This document shows, one piece after another, positions 23,866 to 33,028 of a DNA stretch of 64,000 nucleotides. Below the pieces are notes generated by a model. That model did no database searches. It was not told the origin of the DNA and was given only the letters and a program-made list of their open reading frames with translations. The stretch lies in the NCBI GenBank assembly GCA_964421085.1, contig CAYQVO010000012.1:1-64000 (forward strand), given 5' to 3'. The number at the start of each line of letters is the position of its first letter. Positions within the stretch are counted from its first letter, which is position 1. Made by a program: the position numbers and the translations under genes. This stretch comes from CAYQVO01 sp964421085 (GTDB taxonomy: Bacteria > Bdellovibrionota_C > UBA2361 > CAYQVO01).

Positions 23866-24229
23866 AAAATCGACCGCTGAAAGCGTTGTTCAAAAATGTA
23901 TTATTAGAAAACTTCTCATATTCAGGTTGCGCGACGAGTTCCAGCGAGTCAAGGGCTCGTCAGATCGCCGGAATAGGAGCGTATGTTCCGCCTGCTGGAG
24001 AAAGGAAAGCGGTGTCCGGACACGAAGCCTGCAAAAGATGCATAACTTTGAACGGGCAAACTAATGAAAATGTACAATTCCATCGGGTATGCGCGAATGC
24101 CGGGAAACCGGGTTCAGGTGTTTCGGGCGGCTGCACGTCAACTTTCGGGCATTGATTTTTTAATGAAATCGGATAAAAGGTCGATAATTTTTGGCGGGCG
24201 AGGGTCAAATTTTTAACGCGTCGAAGAGT
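23866..24229. other. intergenic stretch without a supported gene
   Basis: The open frames here have poor composition and no recognisable motifs. The stretch is more AT-rich than its surroundings. It lies between the divergent DUF3187 gene and the sigma-54 promoter at 24230, so it is regulatory or empty space. Confidence 0.6.
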
Positions 24230-24246
24230 TGGTATGGTCCTTGCCA
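24230..24246 (+). promoter_or_regulatory. sigma-54 (-24/-12) promoter
   Basis: TGGTATGGTCCTTGCCA matches the consensus TGGCACG-N4-TTGCW, with the invariant GG and GC exactly ten bases apart. The site lies about 200 bases upstream of the FlrA-like activator at 24450, the first gene of the motility regulator block. A long leader follows the predicted start. Confidence 0.65.
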
Positions 24247-24449
24247 TATGATTGACACATCATCTGTCGATGTCCCGGGAACAAGAGGTTCTTGAGGACA
24301 TTATTCGAGTTATGTTGTAAACGGGTTTTGGGGCCCGTGGACATCGGCAGCATTCAGTGAGTCGGCCGGCCCCCGCAGTTCAAGGCCGACGGTATGAAGC
24401 AGCAGCAGTTGGTTCGAAGGATCGAAGAGGTTTTTCCAGGGAGTGGACA

Positions 24450-25556
24450 ATGCAGGCAAACGCATCGAGCGCGGAAGGTTTTTCCGGTTTTACTTATCCG
24501 GCAGCGAATCCGGATTCATCAGGACATACAGCACTTAGACAGGCATCGTTTGCCGGCATCATCAGCGAGGCACCGGCAATGAAGCGTGTATTCAGCCTGG
24601 TGCAGAAAGTCGCGCGCACGGGTTCGACTGCTCTTCTGCTTGGGGAGAGCGGGACAGGAAAAGAACTCATTGCGCGGGCGATTCACAAGATAAGCGGCCG
24701 TAATGGGAAACTCGTTCCGGTTAATTGCGCCGCCATTCCCGAGGAAATACTCGAGAGTGAACTCTTCGGACATGAGAAGGGATCATTCACCGGTGCAGTG
24801 AACTCACGCATCGGGAGGTTTCAGATGGCGGATGGCGGGACAATATTCCTGGACGAGATTGGAGAAATGAGTCCGAAGCTTCAGGTCAAACTTCTCAGAG
24901 TCCTTCAAGAGAAGATTGTAGAGCCTGTGGGTTCGACTCGATCAATAAGCGTGGACGTTCGAGTTGTCGCAGCAACGAATAAAGACCTTCGCAGGGAAGT
25001 GAGAGAGGGGCGCTTCAGGGAAGACCTGTATTACCGTCTCCAGGTGGTGCCCCTCGACCTTCCTCCTCTTCGTGAGCGCGGAAGCGATATCATGCTGCTT
25101 GCGAACTATTTCATGGAGAGGACATGCGCGTCTTTCTCGCAGTCGATGCTTCAGCTCGGCGCAGGTGTCAAAGAGTGCTTCATGAGCTATGCGTGGCCCG
25201 GGAACGTCAGGGAACTGGAAAACCTGATTGAGCGGCTCGCCGTGTTGAATGAAGGGTCGGCGATTTCTGTCAGCGATCTTCCGGATTACATGGTAAACAG
25301 GCAGAATTTGAGCACCCCGGTCGCGGCTCCGCAGGATCTGCCCCCTGAAGGCGTGGATTTCAACCAGCTTGTAAACGACTTTGAAGTGCATCTAATCAAC
25401 ATGGCACTTGCGAAGACCAGCGGAAATAAGAAGGCCGCAGCGCAGCTTCTTCGCCTGAACCGGACGACTCTTGTCGAGAAAATCAAGAAGAAAGGCCTCG
25501 AGGATCGCAGTTCGATCTACGCATCGTGTGACGACGAACCCGGGCTCTGCCAGTAA
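24450..25556 (+). CDS. sigma-54-dependent activator without receiver domain (FlrA/FleQ-like)
   Basis: CAGGGAG just upstream supports ATG 24450 (368 residues) over the GTG 24357 of the open frame. After about 35 unstructured residues comes the AAA+ domain: Walker A GESGTGKE (65-72), the sigma-54 contact loop GSFTGA (111-116), Walker B FLDEIGEM (133-140) and the arginine-finger region FREDLYYRL. A Fis-type helix-turn-helix lies near the C-terminus (KKAAAQLLRLNRTTLVEKIKK). There is no receiver, so activity must be set by another protein or be constitutive. With the following TPR-kinase-regulator genes it suggests a FlrA-FlrB-FlrC flagellar hierarchy; that role is inferred from context. Confidence 0.9.
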   Translation: MQANASSAEGFSGFTYPAANPDSSGHTALRQASFAGIISEAPAMKRVFSLVQKVARTGSTALLLGESGTGKELIARAIHKISGRNGKLVPVNCAAIPEEILESELFGHEKGSFTGAVNSRIGRFQMADGGTIFLDEIGEMSPKLQVKLLRVLQEKIVEPVGSTRSISVDVRVVAATNKDLRREVREGRFREDLYYRLQVVPLDLPPLRERGSDIMLLANYFMERTCASFSQSMLQLGAGVKECFMSYAWPGNVRELENLIERLAVLNEGSAISVSDLPDYMVNRQNLSTPVAAPQDLPPEGVDFNQLVNDFEVHLINMALAKTSGNKKAAAQLLRLNRTTLVEKIKKKGLEDRSSIYASCDDEPGLCQ

Positions 25557-25581
25557 TCAGGATTTACGGAGAAGAAGCACG

Positions 25582-26484
25582 ATGAGACGGGTTCGAAAAT
25601 CCACTGGAATATTACGGCTCACAGCGGCGCTCCTCATGTTCTGCACCACTGCCGGAGCAGAGCATCCAATAGAGGTCCAGAGGCTTGCCGCAAGCGGAGA
25701 TTACCTCAAAGCTCTGTCGGCTTATGAGGCTATTCCTCAGCGAAGACGCACTTCGTACTCCACAATTGCGGCAGCGCGGAGCGCATGGGCTCTGGGTCTT
25801 ACAGCCCGTGCATCGGAGGAATTCGACCGCGTATTGAGCGAAGATACGCTTGAACCCGTCGATAAGGGAAGGGTGCTGCTTTCGAGGGCGATTATTGAAT
25901 ACCAGGAGAGACGATATCCCACTGCGGCGCTTTTTGCCGAGCGTTCTTCCAGAGAACTTCAGGAACCGACGGTCCTCCGCGCAAAGGTGTGGCTTCTCTG
26001 GGGGCAGGCATTGAACAAGATGGACGCATATCCCGCTGCGGAAGAGAAGCTGGCAAAGGCGCTTGAGGAATCATCAATCGAAGACCTGGGAACGATACAT
26101 TATGAAACCGGGCTGGTGAAGGAAGCTCTCGGCAAGATCCAGGAAGCGAGGGAGCACTTCGAAAAGGTGCCTCTCGAACACGAAAAAACTCCCCTGGCCA
26201 TGCGCCATCTCGCGACTCTCGCGCTTCAGGACGGTAAGTATGCGGACGCGCTGTTCTGGCTCGAGAAAGGACGGAAAGATTTCAGGGACAACTTCCTCGA
26301 CAGCTGGGTGGACTACGCTCAAGTCCAGGCTGCGATCGGCCTCAACAACGTCGATAAGGTGCGCAGTATACGGGCAGAAGCTCAGAAACAGTTTCCACCG
26401 TCGGACAAATGGTTCTCGCTTCTCGAGGCTGCGGCGGAAGGCTACGAATGGAAACGGGCAGGCGGGGAGGACCGGCAGGGATGA
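25582..26484 (+). CDS. exported TPR protein
   Basis: The frame is open from 25471, but ATG 25582 with GGAG upstream yields a signal peptide (basic start, then ILRLTAALLMFCTTAGA, cut before EHP) and 300 residues. The mature part is built of helical TPR-like hairpins (for example ALSAYEAIPQ, ALGKIQEAREHFEKVP, YADALFWLEKG). It overlaps the next gene by an ATGA. Tight coupling with the FlrB/FlrC-like pair suggests a periplasmic input or assembly partner for the kinase, which itself has no membrane helix. Confidence 0.8.
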   Translation: MRRVRKSTGILRLTAALLMFCTTAGAEHPIEVQRLAASGDYLKALSAYEAIPQRRRTSYSTIAAARSAWALGLTARASEEFDRVLSEDTLEPVDKGRVLLSRAIIEYQERRYPTAALFAERSSRELQEPTVLRAKVWLLWGQALNKMDAYPAAEEKLAKALEESSIEDLGTIHYETGLVKEALGKIQEAREHFEKVPLEHEKTPLAMRHLATLALQDGKYADALFWLEKGRKDFRDNFLDSWVDYAQVQAAIGLNNVDKVRSIRAEAQKQFPPSDKWFSLLEAAAEGYEWKRAGGEDRQG

Positions 26485-27332
26485 TTACGGAAAAAACAAC
26501 GGATTCGCAGGGTGAACTCGCAGCCCTGAAAGAGGCATTTCAGCGTTTCAGCAGCACCGGCCAGGTTCTGCAGGACAAGTATGAAGAGTTGAAGCGTGAA
26601 GTCGTCACACTTCGGACTGCCCTCAGGCAGAAAGAAGCGGAGGTGAAAAGGAACGAACGGCTTGCGATGCTCGGCAAGACGGCCGCAGCAATAGCTCATG
26701 AGATAAGGAATCCTCTCGGCGCGATCAAGCTGTTTCTTTCGATGCTTGAAGAGGACTTTGCGGGAAATCCTGAATCCGAAAAGGTTCTTCAGCACATCAA
26801 TTCGAGTATTGAACGCCTTGATTCGACGGTCGCCAACATTCTGCAGTTTGCCCGCGAGAAGCATCTCGATATGGCGCCGGTGAATCTCTCATCACTGATA
26901 TTCGAGCAGGTCTCGCATTTCCAGGAAACTGAGCCGGAAACACTCAGATTCGAAGTGGATTTGAAAGGCCCGGTTTTTGTCAGAGGAAACGAAGAGGCGC
27001 TGCGGCGTGCCCTTGTCAATCTGATCGTAAACGCGGCTCAGGTGATGAAACGCGACGGAAAAATCACAATCAGGACGGCAGCGCTGGAAGATGGCGGTAC
27101 TGAGATAATCGTGAGAGATACGGGCCCGGGGATTCCTCCTGAGATTGAAGAGACAATCTTCGAGCCGTTTGTGACAACGAGGAGCGCAGGGACCGGACTT
27201 GGGCTGGCCATCGTACGCCAGATCGCGGAACAGCATGGCGGAACGGTCAGAGCCGGGTCTTCGGGCGGGGCTGAATTCATTGTATCGATTCCTTCGTTGA
27301 ATACGAGGCAGGCAGGAGGCAGTGAGATATGA
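26481..27332 (+). CDS. FlrB/NtrB-like sensor histidine kinase
   Basis: ATG 26481 overlaps the TPR stop (ATGA) and follows GGGGAGG; the longer frame from 26409 lies within the TPR gene. The 283-residue protein is cytoplasmic. It has an N-terminal coiled coil (about 10-60), the phosphoacceptor His73 in AAIAHEIRNPLGAIKLF, the N-box LVNLIVNAAQVM, DTGPGIPPE, FVTTRSAGTGLGL and a final G2 region. No PAS domain is seen, as in FlrB. It overlaps the regulator gene downstream by ATGA and should phosphorylate it. Confidence 0.92.
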   Translation: MITEKTTDSQGELAALKEAFQRFSSTGQVLQDKYEELKREVVTLRTALRQKEAEVKRNERLAMLGKTAAAIAHEIRNPLGAIKLFLSMLEEDFAGNPESEKVLQHINSSIERLDSTVANILQFAREKHLDMAPVNLSSLIFEQVSHFQETEPETLRFEVDLKGPVFVRGNEEALRRALVNLIVNAAQVMKRDGKITIRTAALEDGGTEIIVRDTGPGIPPEIEETIFEPFVTTRSAGTGLGLAIVRQIAEQHGGTVRAGSSGGAEFIVSIPSLNTRQAGGSEI

Positions 27333-28723
27333 GCAGAACTGAACGGATTCTGGTGGCTGAAGACGATCCCCAGATGCAGATTGCGGTCAAATCGTGTCTT
27401 GGCAGGGCGGGCTTCGATGTGACAATCACTGCCGACGGCAGAAGTGCGCTCGAGCAGTACGAGAACGGTTCGTTCGACCTGATTGTTTCCGATCAGCGTA
27501 TGCCGGAGATGGAGGGGCATGAACTTCTCGCGGAACTCCGAAAACGGGAATCAACCACGCCGTTCATAATGATTACCGCCTATGGGACTATAACGCAGGC
27601 CGTTGAAGCCATGCAGGCCGGCGCGGCGGATTTCCTGACAAAGCCGTTTTCGGCGGACGACCTTCTCCGGATTGTGGAACGGGTCCTGAGTCCTGAAAAC
27701 AGGGAGTTTCAAAAGAAGGCGGGGAAACATCGGACGAAAGGAAAGGCGATTATTTCAAACGACTCGATGATGATTCGCATTCTGGAAGTGGCGGAAGCTG
27801 TAGCCAGAAGCGACGCGACTGTTCTGGTGCAGGGCGAGTCGGGAACAGGAAAGGAGCTCGTTGCAAGACTGATTCACACTTCGAGTCCAAGGGCCGATCA
27901 GCCCTTTGTCGCTGTGAACTGCGCAGCGCTTCCGTCCAACCTTCTCGAAAGTGAACTGTTCGGGCATGAAAAGGGCTCATTCACCGGCGCCCTTACCCGG
28001 AAGATCGGCAAGTTCGAACTCGCACACGGAGGCACCCTGCTGCTCGACGAAATTTCAGAGATGGAAATGGCGCTTCAGGCAAAGCTTCTGAGAGTGCTGC
28101 AGGAGCGTGAGGTTGACAGAGTGGGTGGCCGGGATCCTGTCTCGATCGATGTCCGCGTTCTTGCAACCACAAACCGCAACCTTGAAGAAGATGTGGGCGC
28201 CGGCAAGTTCCGCGCGGATCTTTTCTATCGTCTGAATGTCATTCCGATAACTCTTCCACCTTTGAGACAGCGAAAGGGTGATGTGAAGCTTCTGATTGAA
28301 CACTTCATGCATGAGTCGCTCGGCAAAGATGCTCCCCGGCTTCCGGCAGATGTGATCCAGACTCTGGAAAATTATTCATGGCCCGGCAATGTGCGCGAGC
28401 TTCAAAACGCGGTGGAAAGGGCGGCCATTCTTGCCAGAGGACGAGCTCCCCGCAGCAACGATTTTCTCCTTACCAGCCCGCCTGTGCTCGAGAAAATAAC
28501 TGTGCCGGACGCCGTTGACGAGGACGAGGCGGTCCCGGTGCTGACGGAGAGCGGTCCTGTCGTAATTCGAAGCGGTCTGACAGTTGCGGAAATGGAGAAG
28601 GCCCTGATCATGGAAACTCTGCGGGCAACTGATAACAACCGCACCAGAGCTGCCGAGCTTCTGGGAATAAGCATCAGGACGCTTCGAAACAAGCTTGCGG
28701 AGTATCGAGGAGAGGAGTGCTGA
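27329..28723 (+). CDS. FlrC/NtrC-like sigma-54-dependent response regulator
   Basis: The 464-residue protein has a receiver (1-120; acidic pair EDD, phospho-acceptor Asp55 in LIVSDQRMPE, Lys in LTKPFS). A sigma-54 AAA+ domain follows, with GESGTGKELVARL, GSFTGA, LLDEISEM and FRADLFYRL. A Fis-type helix-turn-helix lies at the end (NNRTRAAELLGISIRTLRNKL). With the coupled kinase it forms a two-component pair of the type that drives class III flagellar genes. A near-consensus -24/-12 element upstream of flgB in this window is a possible target. Confidence 0.94.
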   Translation: MSRTERILVAEDDPQMQIAVKSCLGRAGFDVTITADGRSALEQYENGSFDLIVSDQRMPEMEGHELLAELRKRESTTPFIMITAYGTITQAVEAMQAGAADFLTKPFSADDLLRIVERVLSPENREFQKKAGKHRTKGKAIISNDSMMIRILEVAEAVARSDATVLVQGESGTGKELVARLIHTSSPRADQPFVAVNCAALPSNLLESELFGHEKGSFTGALTRKIGKFELAHGGTLLLDEISEMEMALQAKLLRVLQEREVDRVGGRDPVSIDVRVLATTNRNLEEDVGAGKFRADLFYRLNVIPITLPPLRQRKGDVKLLIEHFMHESLGKDAPRLPADVIQTLENYSWPGNVRELQNAVERAAILARGRAPRSNDFLLTSPPVLEKITVPDAVDEDEAVPVLTESGPVVIRSGLTVAEMEKALIMETLRATDNNRTRAAELLGISIRTLRNKLAEYRGEEC

Positions 28724-28873
28724 CCTTCAGGCGTGCACAGACCGCCGGGGCGTTATTCAGTTTTAGAACATGAACACCATGATCGGGCTCATGTCCCCTG
28801 CCTGAAAGTTTTCTGTTTTCGAGCCTTTCAGAGATCCATGAATTTTGTCGCTTTTTTTTCCAAGTGTCCTTGA

Positions 28874-29017
28874 AGGCGTGGGGAATTTGTTGCCTCGCGT
28901 ATCAACGCGGCATCGGCATTTACCGCACTCGAGATCCTCGAAGGACGAAAGCCGGATTTGATTATAAGCGATATCTCCATGCCTGAAGAAAAGGAAGAAA
29001 AGCCTCTGGTTATGTGA
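28874..29017 (+). pseudogene. remnant of a response-regulator receiver domain
   Basis: Between in-frame stops at 28871 and 29015, with no usable start codon, the translation includes INAASAFTALEILEGRKPD directly followed by LIISDISMPE. This is the alpha-2/beta-3 segment of a receiver, with the phospho-acceptor Asp and the MP motif. The frame then runs into Lys/Glu-rich residues and a stop where G-..-L should follow. The parts before and after are missing. It sits 150 bases behind the FlrC-like gene and just before a frameshifted kinase. Confidence 0.6.
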
Positions 29018-29095
29018 GAAGGTGTATACTATGGAGCCTTATCCAGGGGGCTGGTATTCTTGAATGCTGGGCGGGAGACAGCAATAAGGAGTGAA

Positions 29096-31347
29096 ATGAA
29101 CCGACACAAGGTTCTCCTGAGATGGATAACGCCGCCGGCGGCCGTAGCTCTTGCGGCAGGAATCCGTTTTGTGCTCGATCCGTGGCTTGGACCTGAAATT
29201 CCCTACGGGATCTTTTTCCTCGCAGTCACCTTCACGGCCCGGTATTCAGGTTTCGGGCCTGCGATTCTTGCGTCGTTTCTCTCAACTCTCGCGGCAGACT
29301 TCTTTTTTCTCGAGCCCGCTTACTCGTTCCGGATCGGCAACCCTGAGGAAGCCGCCGCGCTGGCTTTTTCTTTTTCATTTCAAGCTCGATATCTTTTCTC
29401 GGGTTTCGCGCGTCGCAGGCGCTCCTTGAGGCCTGGAGATCTTCGGAAAGGCAGAAAGCGATATTCGAAAATGCAGGCGTCGGTATCGTCGAAGTGGAAG
29501 GCGGCGATCATATCATTGCCGCAAACGAACGCGCATGCGAGATTCTTGGTTACTCCAGGGAAGAGTTATTGTGCATGGATGTTCATGAACTCACCTGGGC
29601 CGACGATCGTGAGCTTTCCGACAGGCTTAACCGCGAACTGCATGAGGGCAGGCATAACTTCCTGGATTATGAAAAGCGTTACCAGCGTGCCGATGGATCT
29701 CCGCTCTGGGCGCATGCGACTGTCCGTACGGTCAAGGACGAATACGGCAGGTGGCAGCGTTCGATAGCGACGATTGAAGATATATCTAATCGAAAAAAAG
29801 CCGAGGAGGCGCTTCGCGAGAGCCATGCGAGACTTACAAAGATGTTCGAAGTTGAAACCGTGGGCGTAATCTTCTGGGATCTGAAGACAGGCCTCACAAC
29901 AGACGCCAACGACGCGTTTCTCAAGCTCATGGGCTACAGCAGGAGCGATGTGGAGGCGGGTGAACTGACCTGGCAGAAGCTCTCTCCGCCCGAATATGCG
30001 GATGCGAGTCGTGCCGAGATGAAGAAGTTCAGGGAAACCGGTCGTTTCGGTCCTTATGAAAAAGAATACATTCGCAGCGATGGTACGCGCCAGTGGCTCG
30101 TTTGTGCCGGCAGCTCGCTTGGCGGAAGCACCTGCGTGGAATTCTGCGTTGACATCGCCGAACGCAAACGCCTCGAGGCTGAACTGAAAGCGGCGGTTGT
30201 CAGCGCCGAGCATGCCAAGGCTGAGGCTGAGAACGCCAACGCGGCAAAGGATCAGTTCCTGGCAGTCCTGTCGCATGAGCTTAGAACACCTCTTACCCCG
30301 GTTTTTTCGGCTGTTCAGCTCATGGAGCGGGGAGACAATGTGCCGCCGCATATGAAGGGTCTCATTCGGGTTATCATGCGAAATCCCGAGCTTGAGGCGA
30401 GGCTTATTGATGACCTGCTCGATATCACGAGGATCGCGCGCGGGAAGATTCTCCTTGAAAAAGTGCCGGTGAATCTCTGCGAAATACTGGAGCAGGTGGC
30501 GCACGTATGCAGGCCTGACATCGAGGCAAGAAAGCTCAACTTCGGCATTGGATTTGAAAAGCCCCCGTATCTTCTATATGGGGACCAGTCCAGGCTGCAG
30601 CAGATTTTCTGGAACCTCGTCAAAAACTCCATCAAGTTCACGCCAGAAGGCGGAAGTATCGATATTTTTGGCCGTGCAGAAGGGAGCGATGTCGTAGTGG
30701 AAGTTAAAGACAGCGGAATCGGCATAGAGCCGGAAGCAAAAGCCAATATCTTCAACGCGTTTGAGCAGGGCAGCAGGCAGGTAACCCGGCAGTTCGGAGG
30801 CCTGGGTCTTGGACTTGCAATTACGAAACGCCTGGTCGAGCTTCACGGAGGGGAAATCTCCGCTCACAGCGAGGGAACAGGAAAGGGCGCCATGTTCCGG
30901 GTTATTCTTCCGCTGATGGAGGAGGATCGGCAGTACAGGAAGCCCGGGGAGGAGAGGGCCTCTTCATTAGAGGCCGGAAGGTCGATGCAGATACTTCTTG
31001 TGGAAGACCACGGCGACACGGCGAACATGACCAGGGCACTGCTCGAGAGCATGGGGCACACAGTGGAGCTTGCAGGAGATGTCGCAGAAGCTCTGAACGC
31101 GGCATCTGAAAAGGAATTCGATCTTCTGATAAGCGATCTCGGGCTTCCCGACAGAAGCGGCCTCGATCTCATGCAGGATCTGCGGCGGGCCGGCAACCAG
31201 ATGAAAGGAATTGCCATCAGCGGCTATGGACGTGAAGAGGATGTGAAAAGATGCAGAGATGCGGGTTTTGCAGAGCATCTCACAAAACCGGTCGATTTTG
31301 ACGTCTTATGCCGGACGATTGCGGGCATTTCGCACCATGCCCTCTGA
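29096..31347 (+). pseudogene. hybrid histidine kinase DUF4118-PAS-PAS-HisKA-REC, split by a frameshift
   Basis: ATG 29096 follows AAGGAG and opens a KdpD-like DUF4118 membrane domain (IPYGIFFLAVTFTARYSGFGPAILAS..., PAYSF). Near 29365-29385, in a T-rich tract, the frame must shift by one base. The other frame then continues through GFRASQALLEAWRSSERQ and a PAS domain (IFENAGVGIVEVEGG). Intact from there on are a second PAS domain, HisKA with FLAVLSHELRTPLTP, an HATPase domain (LVKNSIKFTPEGG, GLGLGLAITKRL) and a receiver (LLISDLGLPD, HLTKPVD). The tract has runs of five T, so either a real mutation or a sequencing/assembly error is possible. If real, the downstream frame could still give a soluble kinase from GTG 29494. 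Confidence 0.75.
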
Positions 31348-31459
31348 GAACCGAGGTGGACTTCGGCTCATTTTCATCTTTTATAATGATGCAGAATCCC
31401 ATTATTGTTGGTCTGACTGAATTCAACCCGGAAAGTCGAAAGTCAATTGAGAGGACGCC

Positions 31460-32974
31460 ATGCGGAATTGCGCTGAGTGCAGTGAAAATGAATCGCCCGA
31501 TGTCCGGCTGCTTTTGTTTCTGATCCTTGCTGCAGTTATCTGCCTGTGGAACCTCGGCACGATTACCGCATTTAAATACGCATTTGTTGGCGACGAATGG
31601 GCGCTTTTCGATCATGCGCGAAAAGCAAGCGAGAGCCATTTTCTGATGAATCCGTTTGCCGCCGGCGTTTATGATAACCACGCTGCATTCGCCTCTATGC
31701 TGCAGGGACTTCCAATGGCTGTGTTTGGAGAAACAGTCCAGGCCTGGAAGTCCTCGAACGTGCTCTGCATGTTCCTCTCAGGTCTGCTTGTATTCCTCTG
31801 GGCGCGATCCTGGTTCGGGTCGTTTGCGGGCTTTATCGCAGGATGCGCCTTTATTACGGCTTCATATCCATGGGAATTCGGAAAAGTGGGATATCCCAGC
31901 CACCTTGCGATGACTCATCTGGCGCTGCTTCACGTGCTGTTTTCAAAACTGGTTCGAAGGGACGTCGCGCCCGGCAGCCTGGCGCTGATTGGGACAGGAA
32001 TATTGAGCGGCTTCGCCTTTTATCTGTTCGGCGGGATGGTTTACCCGATCATCCTGTCGCCCTATGCGCTCTTCCTGCTGATCCCGCGGAAGCGTCGGTT
32101 TCTCGTCAGGAGTTTTGCAGTCATCATCGGCTGCGGACTGCTCATAGCGCTTCCCGGATTTCTGGATTCGAGCTATATGAACTCCCTGTTCGGTCTTGCG
32201 GGCTACTCCATACATCCGCTTACGGCGATGGATCGGGTCTGGAACGCGCTCGGGTATCTGTATTCTTTTGCGTACATGACAGAGAACTCGCATTTTGCAT
32301 ACGGCCCGTACTGTGATCTGGCAACCCGAATCGCAGTCACAGCGGGTGTTGTGGCCGCATTTTACACCATTTTTCAAATCGCGAGGAACCGGGCGCCTTT
32401 CGAGGGGAGAAATGCAGGGGCCGTTCTCATTCTGATGTGCACAGTCCTGACCGCGTTTTCATACGGACTTACGACTCCGTACCCGGAGCCTCCACGGACG
32501 CGCGGATTATTCATAGTTCTGCACTACTGCGCGCTTGCCGGACTGGGAGCGTCATTCTGCACAGCCTGGGCAGGCGCCCGAGGCAGGGCGGCGGTCGCAG
32601 TGGTATTTGTCTTCGCATGCCTGCTTCTCAATTCGATCAGATCGCATCAGTTTTTTGTCGCCGAAGGGATCACGCCTGAAGCCTGTATTCTTCGGAAGAT
32701 TCAAAAGAGCAATCCTGCGGCCGACCGTATGAACACCGTTTACCTTAGCGTTCAGGACGAGAGGCATTTTGAGGTGCTTGACTGGCTCCTGAGCAACTTT
32801 CATGTCGCGAATGTAGAAGTCAAACTTCTTCCGGGTGGACAAACGCCGCCGGAACCGTCGGGTCTTGTGATAGAAATGGAGAAAGACGTTTACTCGAAAC
32901 ATTGCCGGGATCTCGCGCAGGATGATCTGCCCGAGTTCATGAAGGGCCTGAATTTTTCGAGCTATTGGTGGTAG
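31460..32974 (+). CDS. polytopic membrane glycosyltransferase-like protein
   Basis: The 504-residue product has about 10-11 transmembrane helices. The first extracytoplasmic loop has FVGDEWALFDHARK, whose acidic residues resemble the catalytic Asp/Glu of GT-C enzymes (PMT/ArnT superfamily). A soluble C-terminal part of about 100 residues follows (from about residue 400). The overall pattern fits a lipid-carrier-dependent glycosyltransferase, but no specific family motif is clear. It lies between the split kinase and the motor-like pair, convergent with the latter. Confidence 0.7.
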   Translation: MRNCAECSENESPDVRLLLFLILAAVICLWNLGTITAFKYAFVGDEWALFDHARKASESHFLMNPFAAGVYDNHAAFASMLQGLPMAVFGETVQAWKSSNVLCMFLSGLLVFLWARSWFGSFAGFIAGCAFITASYPWEFGKVGYPSHLAMTHLALLHVLFSKLVRRDVAPGSLALIGTGILSGFAFYLFGGMVYPIILSPYALFLLIPRKRRFLVRSFAVIIGCGLLIALPGFLDSSYMNSLFGLAGYSIHPLTAMDRVWNALGYLYSFAYMTENSHFAYGPYCDLATRIAVTAGVVAAFYTIFQIARNRAPFEGRNAGAVLILMCTVLTAFSYGLTTPYPEPPRTRGLFIVLHYCALAGLGASFCTAWAGARGRAAVAVVFVFACLLLNSIRSHQFFVAEGITPEACILRKIQKSNPAADRMNTVYLSVQDERHFEVLDWLLSNFHVANVEVKLLPGGQTPPEPSGLVIEMEKDVYSKHCRDLAQDDLPEFMKGLNFSSYWW

Positions 32975-33028
32975 CGCCTGGAAAATGCCGGACAGAATTT
33001 CTGGTGAACGCCATGCGCGCGCCAAATC

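Noticed and set aside
23676..24155. Plus-strand open frame of 159 codons overlapping the DUF3187 start
   Set aside because: It has no motif and low-complexity composition, and it overlaps a supported gene on the other strand. The region is better described as intergenic.
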